A stretch of DNA of 64,000 nucleotides from NCBI GenBank assembly GCA_905183005.1, contig CAJJDO010000038.1, positions 124,001-188,000 on the forward strand, read 5' to 3'. The stretch comes from Paramecium pentaurelia. Taxonomy: Eukaryota > Ciliophora > Oligohymenophorea > Peniculida > Parameciidae. Numbering within the stretch: position 1 is the stretch's first letter; each line of letters opens with the position of its first letter. Below, piece after piece: positions 38,858 through 50,909 of the stretch. The notes under the pieces are model-generated. The model had not been told where the DNA came from and did no database searches. It saw only the letters and a list, made by a program, of their open reading frames with translations. The position numbers and the translations under genes were made by a program.

Positions 38858-39233
38858 ATGTTCAGATTAAACAAGTTAATTAAAAGCTTTGGTAGTATTT
38901 AAAATTTCACAAATTGGGAGAAAGATGTTGTAAAAGCTAGCACACCAATCCTTGTTGATTTTTATGCAACGTAATTTATTTTTTTAATGATTAAGATGGT
39001 GTGGACCATGCAAAAGATTGACTCCAATATTAGAATAAAAAGTAAAAGAACATCCAAATGTAACTTTAATTAAAATTGATATTGATCAACATGAATAATT
39101 AGCAAATTAAAATAACATTGAAGTAGTACCAACTGTTATGTTATTTTAAAATGGAAAGAAAGTAAATAATTTTACAGGAATGTTGCCACCAGATTAATTA
39201 AATAAATTCTTTGAGCAAATTCCAAAATAATGA
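38858..39233 (+). CDS. Thioredoxin, probably mitochondrial
   Basis: Thioredoxin reduces protein disulfides via a dithiol pair. ATG 38858 to TGA 39231-39233. A 25-nt intron (GTAATTTATT...GATTAAG) sits just before the active site and closes the frame at 116 residues. The active site WCGPCK is complete. The flanking core is conserved: PILVDFYATWCGPCK, LTPILEQ, VTLIKIDID, and the cis-proline segment VVPTVMLFQNGKK. The first ~20 residues (MFRLNKLIKSFGSIQNFTNW) are basic and lack acidic residues, as in a mitochondrial presequence. The canonical fold therefore starts late, and the total length is close to a minimal thioredoxin plus a short leader. Family certain; location inferred from the leader. 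Confidence 0.95.
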
Positions 39234-39495
39234 ATATTATGAATAATATATTATAAAATAATCCAACTAGATCATTCTTATAAAGAATAAATTATATAAT
39301 ACCTTATATATTTTGTTTTCTCATTTTTGGTTTGATGATTTATATTAAATATTAAATGATAATTTTGAATGAGGTTAAGAGTATATTTAGACTGATTTAT
39401 TGTATAAGAATATAAAATGTATAGATAATAAATAAATAAATAAGAATATTGAGTAATTATAATAAAATTAAGTATTAAGTTTTAATAAAAAAAAA

Positions 39496-40212
39496 ATGAA
39501 TGATGAGTTAGAAAAGACAGCAAATTTTTTCTTTCCTGTTGATAATTAAGGCATGAAATAAAAATTTGTTCATACAAGAAGGTTGTTAAAACATCCTGTT
39601 TAGAGTAATGTTTCCAATCCTTCAACACAGATGTAATATTGAATTTATAAATATCTAAGAACTACATCCAAGAGAAGTTCTGATAATTCTGGTGTTGAAG
39701 GGTAACATACTCCTCCATAGATAAGTGGAATAAGAAAAAGATCAGAATTATAAATAAGTTCTGAAGTTAGATAATCTAAAAATTATCGAATATTTAGTTC
39801 TAATATAAATCAACGTTCTAGTTATCCATAACAATTTAGTTTTGGAGATAAATTTCAATTTATAAATGAATTCTTATAGATGAAAGATGAACAATAGAGT
39901 CCTCCTTTCAAATAGTTAAAGAAACTTCCTGAAATTTTTTAATAAAGAAACTCTAGTTAAGGTTTCAGATAAGCATTAAGAATTCATAGTGGATAAAGCA
40001 AAAGGGAAACAATGAGCAACTTTGTATAAGAAATTGATTGTCCAAAGAAATAGTGTATGTAATAGTTGTAATTGAAACAAACAATTAATAAATAATAATT
40101 AAGAGGAACTTAAATAAAATTACCCAATATTGGTTAACCTGTATCATTTTTATAGACTAAACAATAATTGAAGATGATAAATAGAATATTTTCAGGCAAA
40201 CGGGATTAATGA
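39496..40212 (+). CDS. Basic, disordered hypothetical protein (229 aa)
   Basis: Not recognised. ATG 39496 to TGA 40210-40212. A 27-nt intron at 39633-39659 removes an in-frame TGA and leaves 229 residues. The sequence is Ser/Gln/Lys/Arg-rich and probably disordered (TSKRSSDNSGVEG, ISGIRKRSELQ, SSNINQRSSYPQQFSFGDKF). It has several SP or TP sites that could be phosphorylated (HTPPQ, SPPFKQLKK). The gene converges on the kinase gene with only 12 bp between the two stop codons, among the tightest gaps in the window. No domain is recognisable. Confidence 0.65.
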
Positions 40213-40224
40213 TTATAGTATATC

Positions 40225-41746
40225 TCATTCCATTGATGATTTTGGTATTTTATATGAGCTTGCTTTTTTTAATCCTCCCATTTTAGGTGTCTAAGCATTC
40301 AGTTTAGATATTGCATCTTCTAAATGAGCAGCTTCATCATTTACACAATCATCATCTTTACTTAATTAATTGATTTATTATTAAAATGAATTTTTTAAGG
40401 CAGTCTTACGCAAATCTGATTACAAATTCTTTTTCATTTAAGGTGAATCTATATATTCTATTAATTTACTTGCATCTGATTATTATTATTATTTATTTGC
40501 ATGTCCAAATTAACTAAATTTACTCTATTATAATTATGGTTTCTAATCTAATCTTGTAACTGATCCATTATTAGATACATTTGAAAATGAACCCAAAGTA
40601 TCAATTCTTCCATTCAATGCTGGTTATCTTTATTGTAATTGCATAGAACCAACTTAGCTTGATGGACTATTTTATATTTATTAATATATTACCCTTATTA
40701 TTTTCCTAATCCATAAACAAAATCTTTATCATAATCCCTAAGACTTTCTTAAACATCTATTAGATCTTATTCCTTAAATATTTCCTTAAAATAAGGATGT
40801 TTAAGGCATTCTTCTGAAGATACTCTAATTTTTGGATCTGGACAAAGCATTTTCTTTAATAAATCTACTAATTAAATTGGTGCCTACATTAGTTATCATA
40901 ATTAATTTTTACAGATTGAATCTATTTTAAATCATAATTAATTTCACAATTTTTATTTGCTCTTAAAATACCTTTATAATCAGTTCCTTAAAATGGTTAT
41001 CTTCCAGTTAATAAAACATAAAAGATAACACCTGCACTAAATACATCACATTTTTCATCATAAAATGGATCTCCTTCTTTATACAATAATATTTCTGGAG
41101 CAACAAATCCTGGAGTTCCACATCTCTTGAAAAGAATGTCTTCATTTAAGAAACTAGCTAATCCAAAATCTGCTATAACAATATCTGTATCATTATCTTT
41201 CTCTTTTAATAATAAATTCTCTGGTTTCAAATCTCTATGCATACATTTTTTTGAATGCAAATGACATAATGCTTTCATTAAATTGTACATTAATTTTTAT
41301 AAACTTGGAGCACTCAAAGGTGATTATTTGACTCTAGTTAATAATTCACCTCCTTTTAATATATCTAATATAAAATAGATTGAATTTTGAGTTTCATAAG
41401 TCTCATATAATTTTACTAGATTTTCTTAGTTTAAACGTCTCATCACTTTAATTTCATTTTCTAATGATTCTCTTCCTTTGAATTACTCTTACATGAATTC
41501 TTTGTTGAATGCTTTAACTGCATAATTAACTCCTGTGGATTTCTTTGTAGCAAAATATACTTTTGCAAAACTTCCCTTTCCTATCATTTTTGTTACTCCA
41601 AATTCATCATGAAATGTTGTTTATAAACATCTTAATACCATCATATTCTTAAATACAACATATTCATCCATTTATAAATCAACAAATTTACCATTTCGAG
41701 AAATTCTAATGATATTGCCAAATTAGTCATGTTTATAAGTTGTCAT
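40225..41746 (-). CDS. CAMK-like serine/threonine protein kinase
   Basis: ATG 41746 to TGA 40227-40225. Introns of 29 and 26 nt leave 488 residues. The kinase domain starts around residue 55 with a glycine loop (IGKGSFAKVYFA), followed by the ATP lysine in YAVKAFNK, a helix-C Glu, the catalytic loop CMHRDLKPENLLL, the DFGLA motif, GTPGFVAPEIL, DVFSAGVIFYVLLTG and the subdomain XI arginine in DPKIRVSSEECLKHPYF. All catalytic residues are present. The DLKPENLLL and GTPGFVAPE patterns place it in the CAMK/CDPK-like group. No EF-hand is visible in the C-terminal ~170 residues, which are Gln/Asn/Ser-rich, so calcium control would have to come from elsewhere. The N-terminal 50 residues (YKHDQFGNIIRISRNGKFVD) may be a short regulatory beta segment. 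Confidence 0.93.
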
Positions 41747-43008
41747 TACAGCCACCGTTATATTAATCTATGATATATTTTAGTCTTTAAGATGATATAT
41801 ATGCTCATTTCCTAATTATATTGTGATTGATTTTAGTTATTTCTATTTTTTACTGATTTTGTGGCAGTCTTCTTAAAAAACTATGATGTCATTCTTAATA
41901 GTGTTTATAAAATGAATAATACATTATATATTTCTAAATCTATAGGTTACCAGATTTTTGTGGATTTTCCTTGATTGTCAGGGCTGTCAAAAAAAGAATT
42001 TACTTCCAATATCATTTTTATATTTATATAAATATTTAATATATTATCAATGGACTCAAAACAAAAAATATAGAAACATTCACTAATTAAAATCTTATTC
42101 AATTACATTAAATATTATAGTTAAACTTCAAGATTTATAATTAACTATGTAATTTAATGTTCATTTCTAATAATTTTATTAATAAATACTTGATTCTCTT
42201 AAAATGATGAAGTAAATAATATTATTTACTTATAATAATAACATTTTACATTAAATTATAAATCCAACAAAATCTAATAAAAGTAGAAAATAAAATTTTA
42301 TATTAAAATAAGTGAACATTACTAACACTAATTTTAAATCTTGAACACAATTAGATCAAATTAAGAATACATTATTTGAAAAATTTTGTTATTTTTTTAT
42401 AAAATTTTAATATTTATGTTATAACATATTTATAAAATAAATAAATTTTTAATATAACTTAATTATTATATCATCTATATTACCATATAGTATTTATCTA
42501 GATGATATCAATATTCAAATATATGATTAATAATCTTATTCATTTAATGTTTATAAGTTTATAAAAATATTAAAAATATTATTATTTTGAAGAAATGATA
42601 GAAAAGAGGATTTATATAACATAAATTAAATATATGAAACTTATCAATTTCATTAAACTTCTTATCTTTTTCATTTATTATTATAATAATATATTTAAGA
42701 AATTTTGAATAAGATTCTTATATTATTAGAATAACATAATTCATATGAATATAAATTACTTTTATGCTAATAGTCTAAATATCAAAATAAAGAAATTCAA
42801 TTGGGTTTTCATTAATATTCCAGTAGTTAAATATTTAACATTTGAATTTATTTTAATTATGTGATGGATTTCTTCTAAACTTAAGAATTTCATGTTAATC
42901 TAATTAAGAAGTTATTTATTAGTAGTTACTTATATGTAATTTATAGTAGGTTTTTACATTTTAGAATCAATAAATAAATTAAAATATAAAATAAAACATC
43001 CTTTATAA
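41747..43008. other. Divergent intergenic region between kinase and INTS6-like genes
   Basis: About 1.26 kb, extremely AT-rich, with no sustained reading frame or RNA gene recognised. It should contain the promoters of both flanking genes and is among the longest spacers in the window. Confidence 0.4.
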
Positions 43009-45179
43009 ATGAATTTCACTTTTATGATAGATAATTGTTTATCTTCTTGTTAAATAACATATAATGGACTTACTATATTAGATTATGCCAAGAGTGCTAT
43101 TGAATATTTTGTTAAAAAGAGAACAAAAAACCCAGAATATAAGTATGATCAATACCATCTTTTTTCGTCTAAGTAATTTTTTGTTCTTTACATATTGTCT
43201 ATAGTTCTTCGATCTCAACATGGATACATGATGTTGGCCATTTTTTACAAAGAGTTAAAACAGTGTAACCATAATTTGAGACCAATTTCAATTTAGAAGA
43301 GTGTTTCCACAATTTAAACAAATTTAGAACATTAAATGGTTATTTATATATATATTTAAATTGCAGGAACTGATAATCTATATGGTGGAAGAGATGTCTA
43401 AAAGATAGAATCATCAATAATATTAGTTTTTACTAATAGAGAATACTAAGGCCTAGATTTCCATAAATTGATTAGATGGGATTATAGACTCCTTGTATTT
43501 CTGATCTAACCACCAGGTATTGAAGAGAGTATACCAATATAAATATAAACAAATTGGCATAACATAGCTTCTTCAATAGGTTAAGGTGTATGTTTTGAAA
43601 TTTAAGATTACAACATTCTCTTCTAAATATTAGATGATCCTAAATTAATATCTCCTTAAATCTCTCTTTAATTAACAATGTTAGATTAAACCATTAAATA
43701 TGATGACATTTAATCTGTTATTGAAAAAACTAAAATAGAAGTAAATCCTCAATAGAATTCTTGGTTGGTTAGATCTATTTAAAAAATTAATTAATAATTT
43801 GCATAAGCTAGATTAAGATGTGCTCCTCATGTTAATATATTTACCAAAGTCTATTTGCCTGAATAATATCCTGTTGTAGATTTTAATGTAATGAAATATT
43901 AAATAAATAGAATTATCCATCAGTACCTGAATATTTTATTGATTTCAGTGTTACCTTTTAAGCAAGATTACCTTAATAAATACCATATTAAGAATTAGTA
44001 ATTGAAAATGCATCATTATTAAAATATGTTTAAGGTATAACAACATCTAAGAGTAAATTATTACAATTTCCAATATTTTATCAAGAATAAAGAGATGAAT
44101 AAATAAATAAATACTTAGTTGGTTTATTTCTATTTTCATCAAATCAAAATACAATGGAATTAAGATTGTAATAAAGATTTATATAAATTTAAGTTATTTT
44201 CCAAATTTTTACATTTATTCTGAACTATTGACTCAATTAATAAATACAAGAGATGATGCTAGAAAATCAGCAGAATCAAAATTTTTATAATATTTATAAA
44301 CAATTCCAAATTATTATGCTCCATGTATTAAAAAGAATCTTGCAGAATAGAACATCTAAGTAATAATAATAAATTAGATTATAATAGATAACTAAATATT
44401 TATTATTCTTAATAGAAGAAACAAATCATTAATTGTATATGTAGAAAGTTAAAGCTTATTAAGCAAAAGTATAAAAAGTGAAAAAAATGGTTGATGAAGA
44501 AAATTATAAAAATAGATAATCTCATATTTCTAAAAAGAGTATGTGTTGTGCTGCTTTCAGTGAAAATTATTAGACTAGATTCTAGGAATAAATTAATTGT
44601 GAGTTCAGATAAGTTACTTAATTAAATAAGGAAGTAAATTTCAATAAATTTTTACCTGAACTTGAAATTTAATCTTGTTTACCTTAAATGCCAATAGTTC
44701 AACCAACATTAAGAAATCTTAATTTAGATTTTGATGAAATAGAGATAAGATTAGAACCTTAATTTTGTGGAAATCCTTGGAAATTATAAAGGAAAACTTA
44801 TAAAGATGGTATTGAAATAAAGGTATTTATAATTAAATTAAAAATTATTAGAATGAATAAGATGATTATTAATATGAAGATATGATTTTAACAAAAGTAG
44901 ATTCTGAAAATTAATCTTAAGTGAAAAATAGAAGAAAAGGATTCATGAGATTAAAAGATATCTAAGAAGGTAATCATAAAAAATCAACAATTGATTAACC
45001 TTAAATGGAAATTGAAGATTTTTAAACTGAATCCCAACCATTTACAAATAATAAATGTGGATATATCAAATATAATCCTTGCTTTCAAGTAATTAGTTTT
45101 AATTAAATAGGCTAAATTTAAATTGATTGTATAAAGCAAATTATTATCCACAAATAATTCATAATCCATCAACAATTGA
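43009..45179 (+). CDS. INTS6: Integrator complex subunit 6-like VWA protein
   Basis: INTS6 is a subunit of Integrator, the complex that cleaves nascent snRNA and other RNA polymerase II transcripts. ATG 43009 to TGA 45177-45179. Seven introns (32, 28, 23, 26, 28, 29 and 22 nt) are removed to give exactly 660 residues. The N-terminal VWA domain begins at once, as in INTS6: MNFTFMIDNCLSS, YNGLTILDYAKSAIEYFVKK, YKYDQYHLFSS, then ILVFTNREYQ, the second-half RWDYRLLVFLIQPPG and the downstream CFEI segment. Farther on, FLQYLQTIPNYYAPCIKKNL matches the INTS6 'YLKTMPPYYLGPLKKA' block. The C terminus is acidic/basic and ends ...LLSTNNSQSINN. The MIDAS motif, usually DxSxS, reads DNCLS here, so metal binding may be weakened. 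The Nup62-like gene follows 120 bp downstream on the same strand. Confidence 0.85.
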
Positions 45180-45299
45180 AACTCAAAAAGTAAAAATAAT
45201 TATTACAATTTTCTATTAGTAGTGTTAAATAAGAATTGTATACTTTTTTCAATTTTGTTAAATAATTTTTCTTCTTTTTACTTAAAATTTAAATTAATA

Positions 45300-46419
45300 A
45301 TGTTTGGAAACCTTCAAGGAACTAACAATACTCAAACATAATAGCAAGGCAATCCAACTTCTTCAATTTTCAATAATCCTCCACCTGCCAACAATTTATT
45401 TGGCTAAAATCAAAATCCCTTAGGATAATAGTAACAACCATAAGGAATTTTTGGATAAACACAATAATCTAATCTCTTTGGAAATAATACATAATAAACT
45501 GGAATGTTTGGATAGCCATAATAATAATAATAATAATAATAATAACCACTTTTAGGATAATAATAATAAACAACATTAACAGGATAATAGCAATAACCAA
45601 ATTCAATATTAGGATAACCACAATAATAAACACTATAATTAGGATAAACATAACAAAACAATGTATTTGGATAAAATCAATAATAACAACCATTAACTTT
45701 AGGATAATAAACATAACAAACTTAACCAACAACATAATAACAACCTGCATAACCTAAAAATTACACATTAAATTAAATTAATTAATAAACTAAAATACAT
45801 ATTGAAAATTTGACTAAAGCAATAGCAAATAAAGAGAAGATTGATAAAAATTAAAAAAGTTTATAACTTATTGAAAAGAATTCATTGAAAAATATTTAAC
45901 AATAATAATAACAAATTACTCTTGGAATTAATCCATAATAATAATAATAATAATAAGTATAAAGAATTTTAGTGAAAGGGGATCGAAGAAATCATACTTA
46001 AAGAGTTGAAAATTATTATAATGAATGGAATAAAGTGTTTCTTAATATCAGCAAAAAATAAGATGAAACACATGCCTAATTAATTGCTTTAGTTGATTAA
46101 CTAACTTAATAAGACACATCATTTGGTATTATTATTATTAAATTTAGATATTGATGAAGAATCACTCATTGATTCTATTAAATAATTAGGGAAGGATTTA
46201 GATGCTCTAGAACGTAAAATCAATTATGTAGTTAAAATATAAGAGAAAATTCTAGGATTGGAAAAGGAAGAATGTGAATGGGATCAGATAGTCAATAATT
46301 TAAGTGAATGTTTATTACATTTAGATTAATAAACTGTATATATTCATCATAATTCTTAGAAAGATGTTGAAGATTTATTATTATAAGCTGAAAAGCATCC
46401 TAAAGTACAAAATAAATGA
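45300..46419 (+). CDS. NUP62: FG-repeat nucleoporin, Nup62-like
   Basis: Nup62 lines the central channel of the nuclear pore with FG repeats and anchors through a C-terminal coiled coil with Nup54 and Nup58. ATG 45300 to TGA 46417-46419. A 22-nt intron (GTATTATTAT...AATTTAG, about 46127-46148) gives 365 residues. The first ~150 residues are Gln-rich with FG, LFG and LG motifs (MFGNLQGT, NNLFGQNQ, GIFGQTQQ, SNLFGNN, GMFGQPQ, NVFGQNQ) and an 8-Gln run of TAA codons. The rest is helical, with the family's WNK..L..I.K.......L region (YYNEWNKVFLNISKKQDET) and an acidic coiled coil (DLDALERKINYVVKIQEKIL). FG content and architecture are clear; assignment to Nup62 rather than another FG-Nup rests on the C-terminal coiled coil. 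Confidence 0.82.
45519..45545 (+). repeat. Short TAA codon run (Gln8) in the FG nucleoporin
   Basis: Eight TAA triplets in a row between two proline codons, within the FG/Gln-rich N-terminal half of the Nup62-like protein. Confidence 0.7.
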
Positions 46420-46491
46420 ATTATTTATTTATTATTTTATAATATAAATATATAATTATATGTATTTATATAATCAATTCTAATGATTTCT

Positions 46492-46845
46492 TCAAATTAT
46501 AAATAATTACCTAAATTAAATTATTGGTTTCAAAGATGATAATTTCAATTTCAAATCTATAATCTCACCATCCATATTATCTATCTATATAACATAATCA
46601 TTAAATTTGATTTTAATATTAAATCCCATTAGAGTGTTTCCTACTTGATTCTTAAAAGAAGCTATTAATTTTATATTCATAAAAATAAATTAAATTAATT
46701 CATGATCTTTTTGCCAATCTCTTATCCATAATTCTGGAATTTTAAATTAATCATCTATCAATGTAATATTTTGATTATTATTAATTCAATAAAGAATAGA
46801 ATTCTCTTATTTGATTTTTATATAACTGTCTATTAAACATTATTA
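46492..46845 (-). pseudogene. Gene fragment with in-frame TGA
   Basis: A minus-strand frame reads naturally (DDQFKIPELWIRDWQKDHEL, MNIKLIASFKNQVGNTLMGF, IQIDNMDGEIIDLKLKLSS) and ends at TGA 46494-46492. Upstream in the same frame it crosses one TGA (about 46794, in ENSILY-stop-INNNQNITL), and no ATG is found before the next break. A shorter version could start at the internal ATG of MNIKLIASF and code for about 60 residues. I see no intron that removes the TGA. It looks like the 3' part of a decayed gene, but a real short gene cannot be excluded. Confidence 0.35.
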
Positions 46846-46936
46846 TTTTTTATTAAATTATCAAATTAAAAGACTACTAACAATAAAAAAAATCTATTTA
46901 ATAAAAATTCTGAATTTTTATATTATTTATAATGCT

Positions 46937-49375
46937 TCAATAATTAATCAATAGCAAGACAATGAAAGTGGTAGCTCTCATCAAATAATCATTAGAACAT
47001 GATTCACAATGGCCTTTAGTACTATTATTATCAGACCAACTATATGTCCTACCTGAATTGATATAACAATTTGAAGATGTAAGAGTATCACTTATACTAG
47101 TAACATTGGCACATCTTGAATTATTCCAGTAACACATTTAAATAGAAGGATGTCTATCTATTGTTGTATCAACATAAGTGCATGCTGATTCTGTTAAAAT
47201 ATTCTCACAATTTAATGATATACATTTATTAATATCAGAATTCCATTAACATGCATAATTATTAATTCCACATAAATTGCTCTATGTTATTTATGAACAT
47301 TCAGATAATGCATAACAATTTTGACCATTCCAAGCACATACACCATCAGAACCTATTGTCAAATAACAAGAAGTATAATTTTATATTGATGAACATTTAT
47401 TAGATTAATCTAATCTTGATAATTCTTAACAAAACTATCCATCACTCTAAGTACATCTATAAGAATATGCCAAACATTAATAAGAATTAGAACCAGGTAA
47501 GTTTGAACATTTAGTCATTGGTAAACATTGCATAACATCATCTACTTAAATCCAATGACAATTATAATTTGAAATACAAGAAGATCTTGTTTTAAGCATA
47601 TAACAATCAATTTAAATACATTAGGCCAGTTATGAATTCCATAAACAACTTTCTCCTGCTAATGCACAATCACCTTAATATATTAATTCTTCACAAGTGC
47701 ATTAATTCTTTTTTCTTTGGGGATAATCTACAGAGCATTTTAAGCATTCTCCAACTTTATAATCATTACTACTCCAATGATATTCCCCACTTGAATATGA
47801 GTAACATTAATTTTAGTTTAATGGAATTATATTGTAATTATCATAATAATAAAAAATATTATTTTAATAGCCACATTAACGATGTTAAGGGTACCATTAA
47901 CACATCATAATCTGGCCATTTTAATAAACATAACTGCAATCTTATTCATTAATATAATAGCCGCAATTTGCATATTAACAACTACCTCCACAAAATTAAC
48001 AATAATAACTATTATAAATACATTATTAACAATAATATTATTAATTATTATTATAATAGTTCCAAAAACATATATGAATTAATTTTTAACATTCTTGAAA
48101 ATCTATTATTTTATAACAATTAACATGATTTTAAAATATACAACCTGAATTTTATGTATTATTAGGATAAGTTTAATTAGGATAAGTATTATTTGAGTAA
48201 GTATAATTAGTAGTGCAAAAACCTTTATTAGTAATTAATCTATCGCATTATCCATATGTATTAGACGTACAACCATATTAATTAACTTCACTTAAAGGCA
48301 AGCACTAATATCCATTACTTGAAGCACATTGTAAAGATTAAAGTAAACATTCATATTAATTTGTACCATTTAAATTTTAACATTTATTAAAATTTGTACA
48401 TCCTTTACCTTTAATCCAAGCACAATTAGGATTTTAAATACAATATTCTTAAGAATTATTTAATCCATTACAAGTTTTAGAAATACATGAAGATTGCCAT
48501 TCGCATAAAACATTTTAATTGCAATCATATTATGATATTAATTATTCACATTAACATGTTGATTATGATTAGATGGGTCTAGCTTAACATTTAAAACAGT
48601 ATCCTTCTGTAGTATAATTATTTTTAGTAACCCAATGGTAATTACCCATCGAATGAGATAGGCAAGTAGCATTAGTCAAAAAACTAGTTTAGGTTGCTAC
48701 TTAACATGTATTATTAATAGAATTCCATTCACATAACATAAATTAATCCTAATTAAATGAAATTTAAGCATAAGTGCATTATGTTTAATTATATATTAAA
48801 TTACAAGCAGCCTAGACACATTAATTGTTATTTATAACACAATACTAACCTAAAGGATGTTTTGTTTATAATGGTTAATATGTTTAACAAATTTAAAGTG
48901 GAACAGAATTACAACTGCTATAATAGGAACAAGTACCATTAAACCATTAACACAAACCTTATTAAGATTAAATGCAGGATGTATAATTTTAATACATATT
49001 ACAATTAGCAGGCAATTGATAACCTTCATCTGTACATTATCCACTTGAAGTTTCAAAACAAAATTTACTATATTATTAACATGTAAAGTTAGCAGTACTA
49101 TTCAATTGCTCACAAGTATAATTACGGTAATAATAATTACAATTTACTCCATTAAAATAACATTAATCTAGTTAAGCGCAATCCGCTTATGGTAAACCAT
49201 AACAGGAAGGTGTTGAGCATAATTAGCCATTCCAATAGCAGTATGGAGATAAAAACTGACATTCATTTTCATTTGTAATTTATCTACATGTGCAATCATC
49301 CATTGTACTTAAAATTATCTAACTTAGAGTAATTCCCAAAAAACATATCAGGGCTAAAGAATATTTCTCAATCAT
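46937..49375 (-). CDS. Cysteine-rich GPI-type surface protein (812 aa)
   Basis: Intronless, ATG 49375 to TGA 46939-46937, 812 residues. It has a signal peptide (MIEKYSLALICFLGITLSQ). The body is full of periodic cysteines with recurring 'C.W.....C......C' and 'C...T...CQ......C.WN...C' elements, and Asn-Xaa-Ser/Thr sites are frequent (NYTSC, NGTC, NNTC). The C terminus is a short hydrophobic tail after a Cys-rich end (MRATTFIVLLLINY), fitting GPI attachment. The module pattern is related to, but looser than, that of the giant antigen at 7186-16850. Length is about a quarter of a classical i-antigen. It is probably a minor or constitutive surface protein of the same superfamily. Confidence 0.85.
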
Positions 49376-50909
49376 TATTAATATATTTATATTCTTATCC
49401 TTGATCTTTAATATCCTTCATCTACACCCCCTTTATTTAAAAATATCTTAAAACTAAATTTATGATGTCTATTCAGTCTATAATATCCTAGTTTAAGTAT
49501 ATCTATTCCATTATTCAAGTTTTACATATCTTATAAAGTCTTTAATTTTAATACCCTTTAAGTTTTATTAGTTTATGTTGATCCAATATGAATAAAATAT
49601 GGTAGAATTTTTATGGAATGAATTTTATATTGAACATAGAAAACAATTTTTTATAATAATAATACCTTTAATATTCATCTATTAAAATCAATTCAAAAAT
49701 ATAATAATTCAAATATATTTCATATTCATTAGGAAAATCCTGATATCTCTTTTATCTTATTTTTTATTTCATTTAAGTGATAACATGCTATTATATAAAT
49801 TTATAATAAATATTTTTATATATATTTCATATACACTATATTAAAATGATGTGCCCTTAAAAAATGTACAATATAAAATTACATGTATAACCAGAATAAT
49901 TTATCATAATATATAAATTTACAATTATTTTTTATAAGCAATTTAAATTCCATCATTTTAAGTGTTCTTTATGCATGAGTTCAAAATTAATTGATTTTTT
50001 TATTTTGTAAAAATCTAAAAGAAAATAACAAAATAAATTGAAACAACTTAAGATAAATTGTTTAAAGTTCTAATAGATAATTATTATGACTTTTATTGGT
50101 ATTTTAATCAAAAACTAATAGTTTATATATTTCGGTACAATACAATACAATAAAATAATTATAATTTATATTGTATTAATAAATCAACAACTAATGAAAA
50201 TATTATGCAATAAAATATTTTCTTAATTAAAGTATTAAATCTCTTTCAACTTTTTATAAATTTGATGCTTGAGGAATTCTATGCAATAACATAAATAATT
50301 TATTTTAGATTAATTTCATTATTATTTATATTCCTCAGGTCTAATATAAAATAATTTTGTATCTTGGATTTACTCAAAGCTTCATTATAATTCAGAATTT
50401 ATTTAAAATAGATTGCAGAATAACTGATTAAAATTTATGAATAAAAATTTGTCAGTTTTTCAATTTTTACTACATTCTCAAATAAGTTTCATTTAAAATA
50501 TATCACAACTTTAAGATCTAAATACCCTAGAATAATTTATCACAATAAATTTAGAATTATTTAATTAAAAAAAAGAACCTTCAATTTCCAGAAAAATAGA
50601 AATATTTTGTATTAGATTTTAACCAAATTTATAATTTATTATGTAAAATAGTTTTTAATATATATATACTCATTATTTAAATATCTATGAATGTATTATA
50701 ATTTTTCATATGGTTTTTAATTGAGATATTGTATTATATAAGAAAGTTAATTTGAAAAGAACATTCATAAATAAGTAATGATATATCTTTAATTTATATA
50801 AATAATATTTATGAATCATTATAAAGAATTTAAATATAATAAATGACTTCTTTGAATTTATTAATCTATAATAAATTATATAATTAAATATTATCTGTTA
50901 GCCAATATA
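49376..50909. other. Divergent intergenic region, no gene seen
   Basis: About 1.5 kb of very AT-rich DNA between the divergent surface-protein and basic-protein genes. There are short direct repeats of the ACAATACAATA type near 50138-50152 and TA runs, but no supported gene or RNA. Confidence 0.4.

Noticed and set aside
45410..45750. Minus-strand Tyr/Ile/Val-rich ORFs
   Set aside because: Antisense of the Gln-rich FG nucleoporin, made of TTA/ATA repeats.
47632..48082. Plus-strand ORFs of 66-92 aa
   Set aside because: Antisense shadows of the cysteine-rich surface protein, whose frame is continuous for 812 residues.
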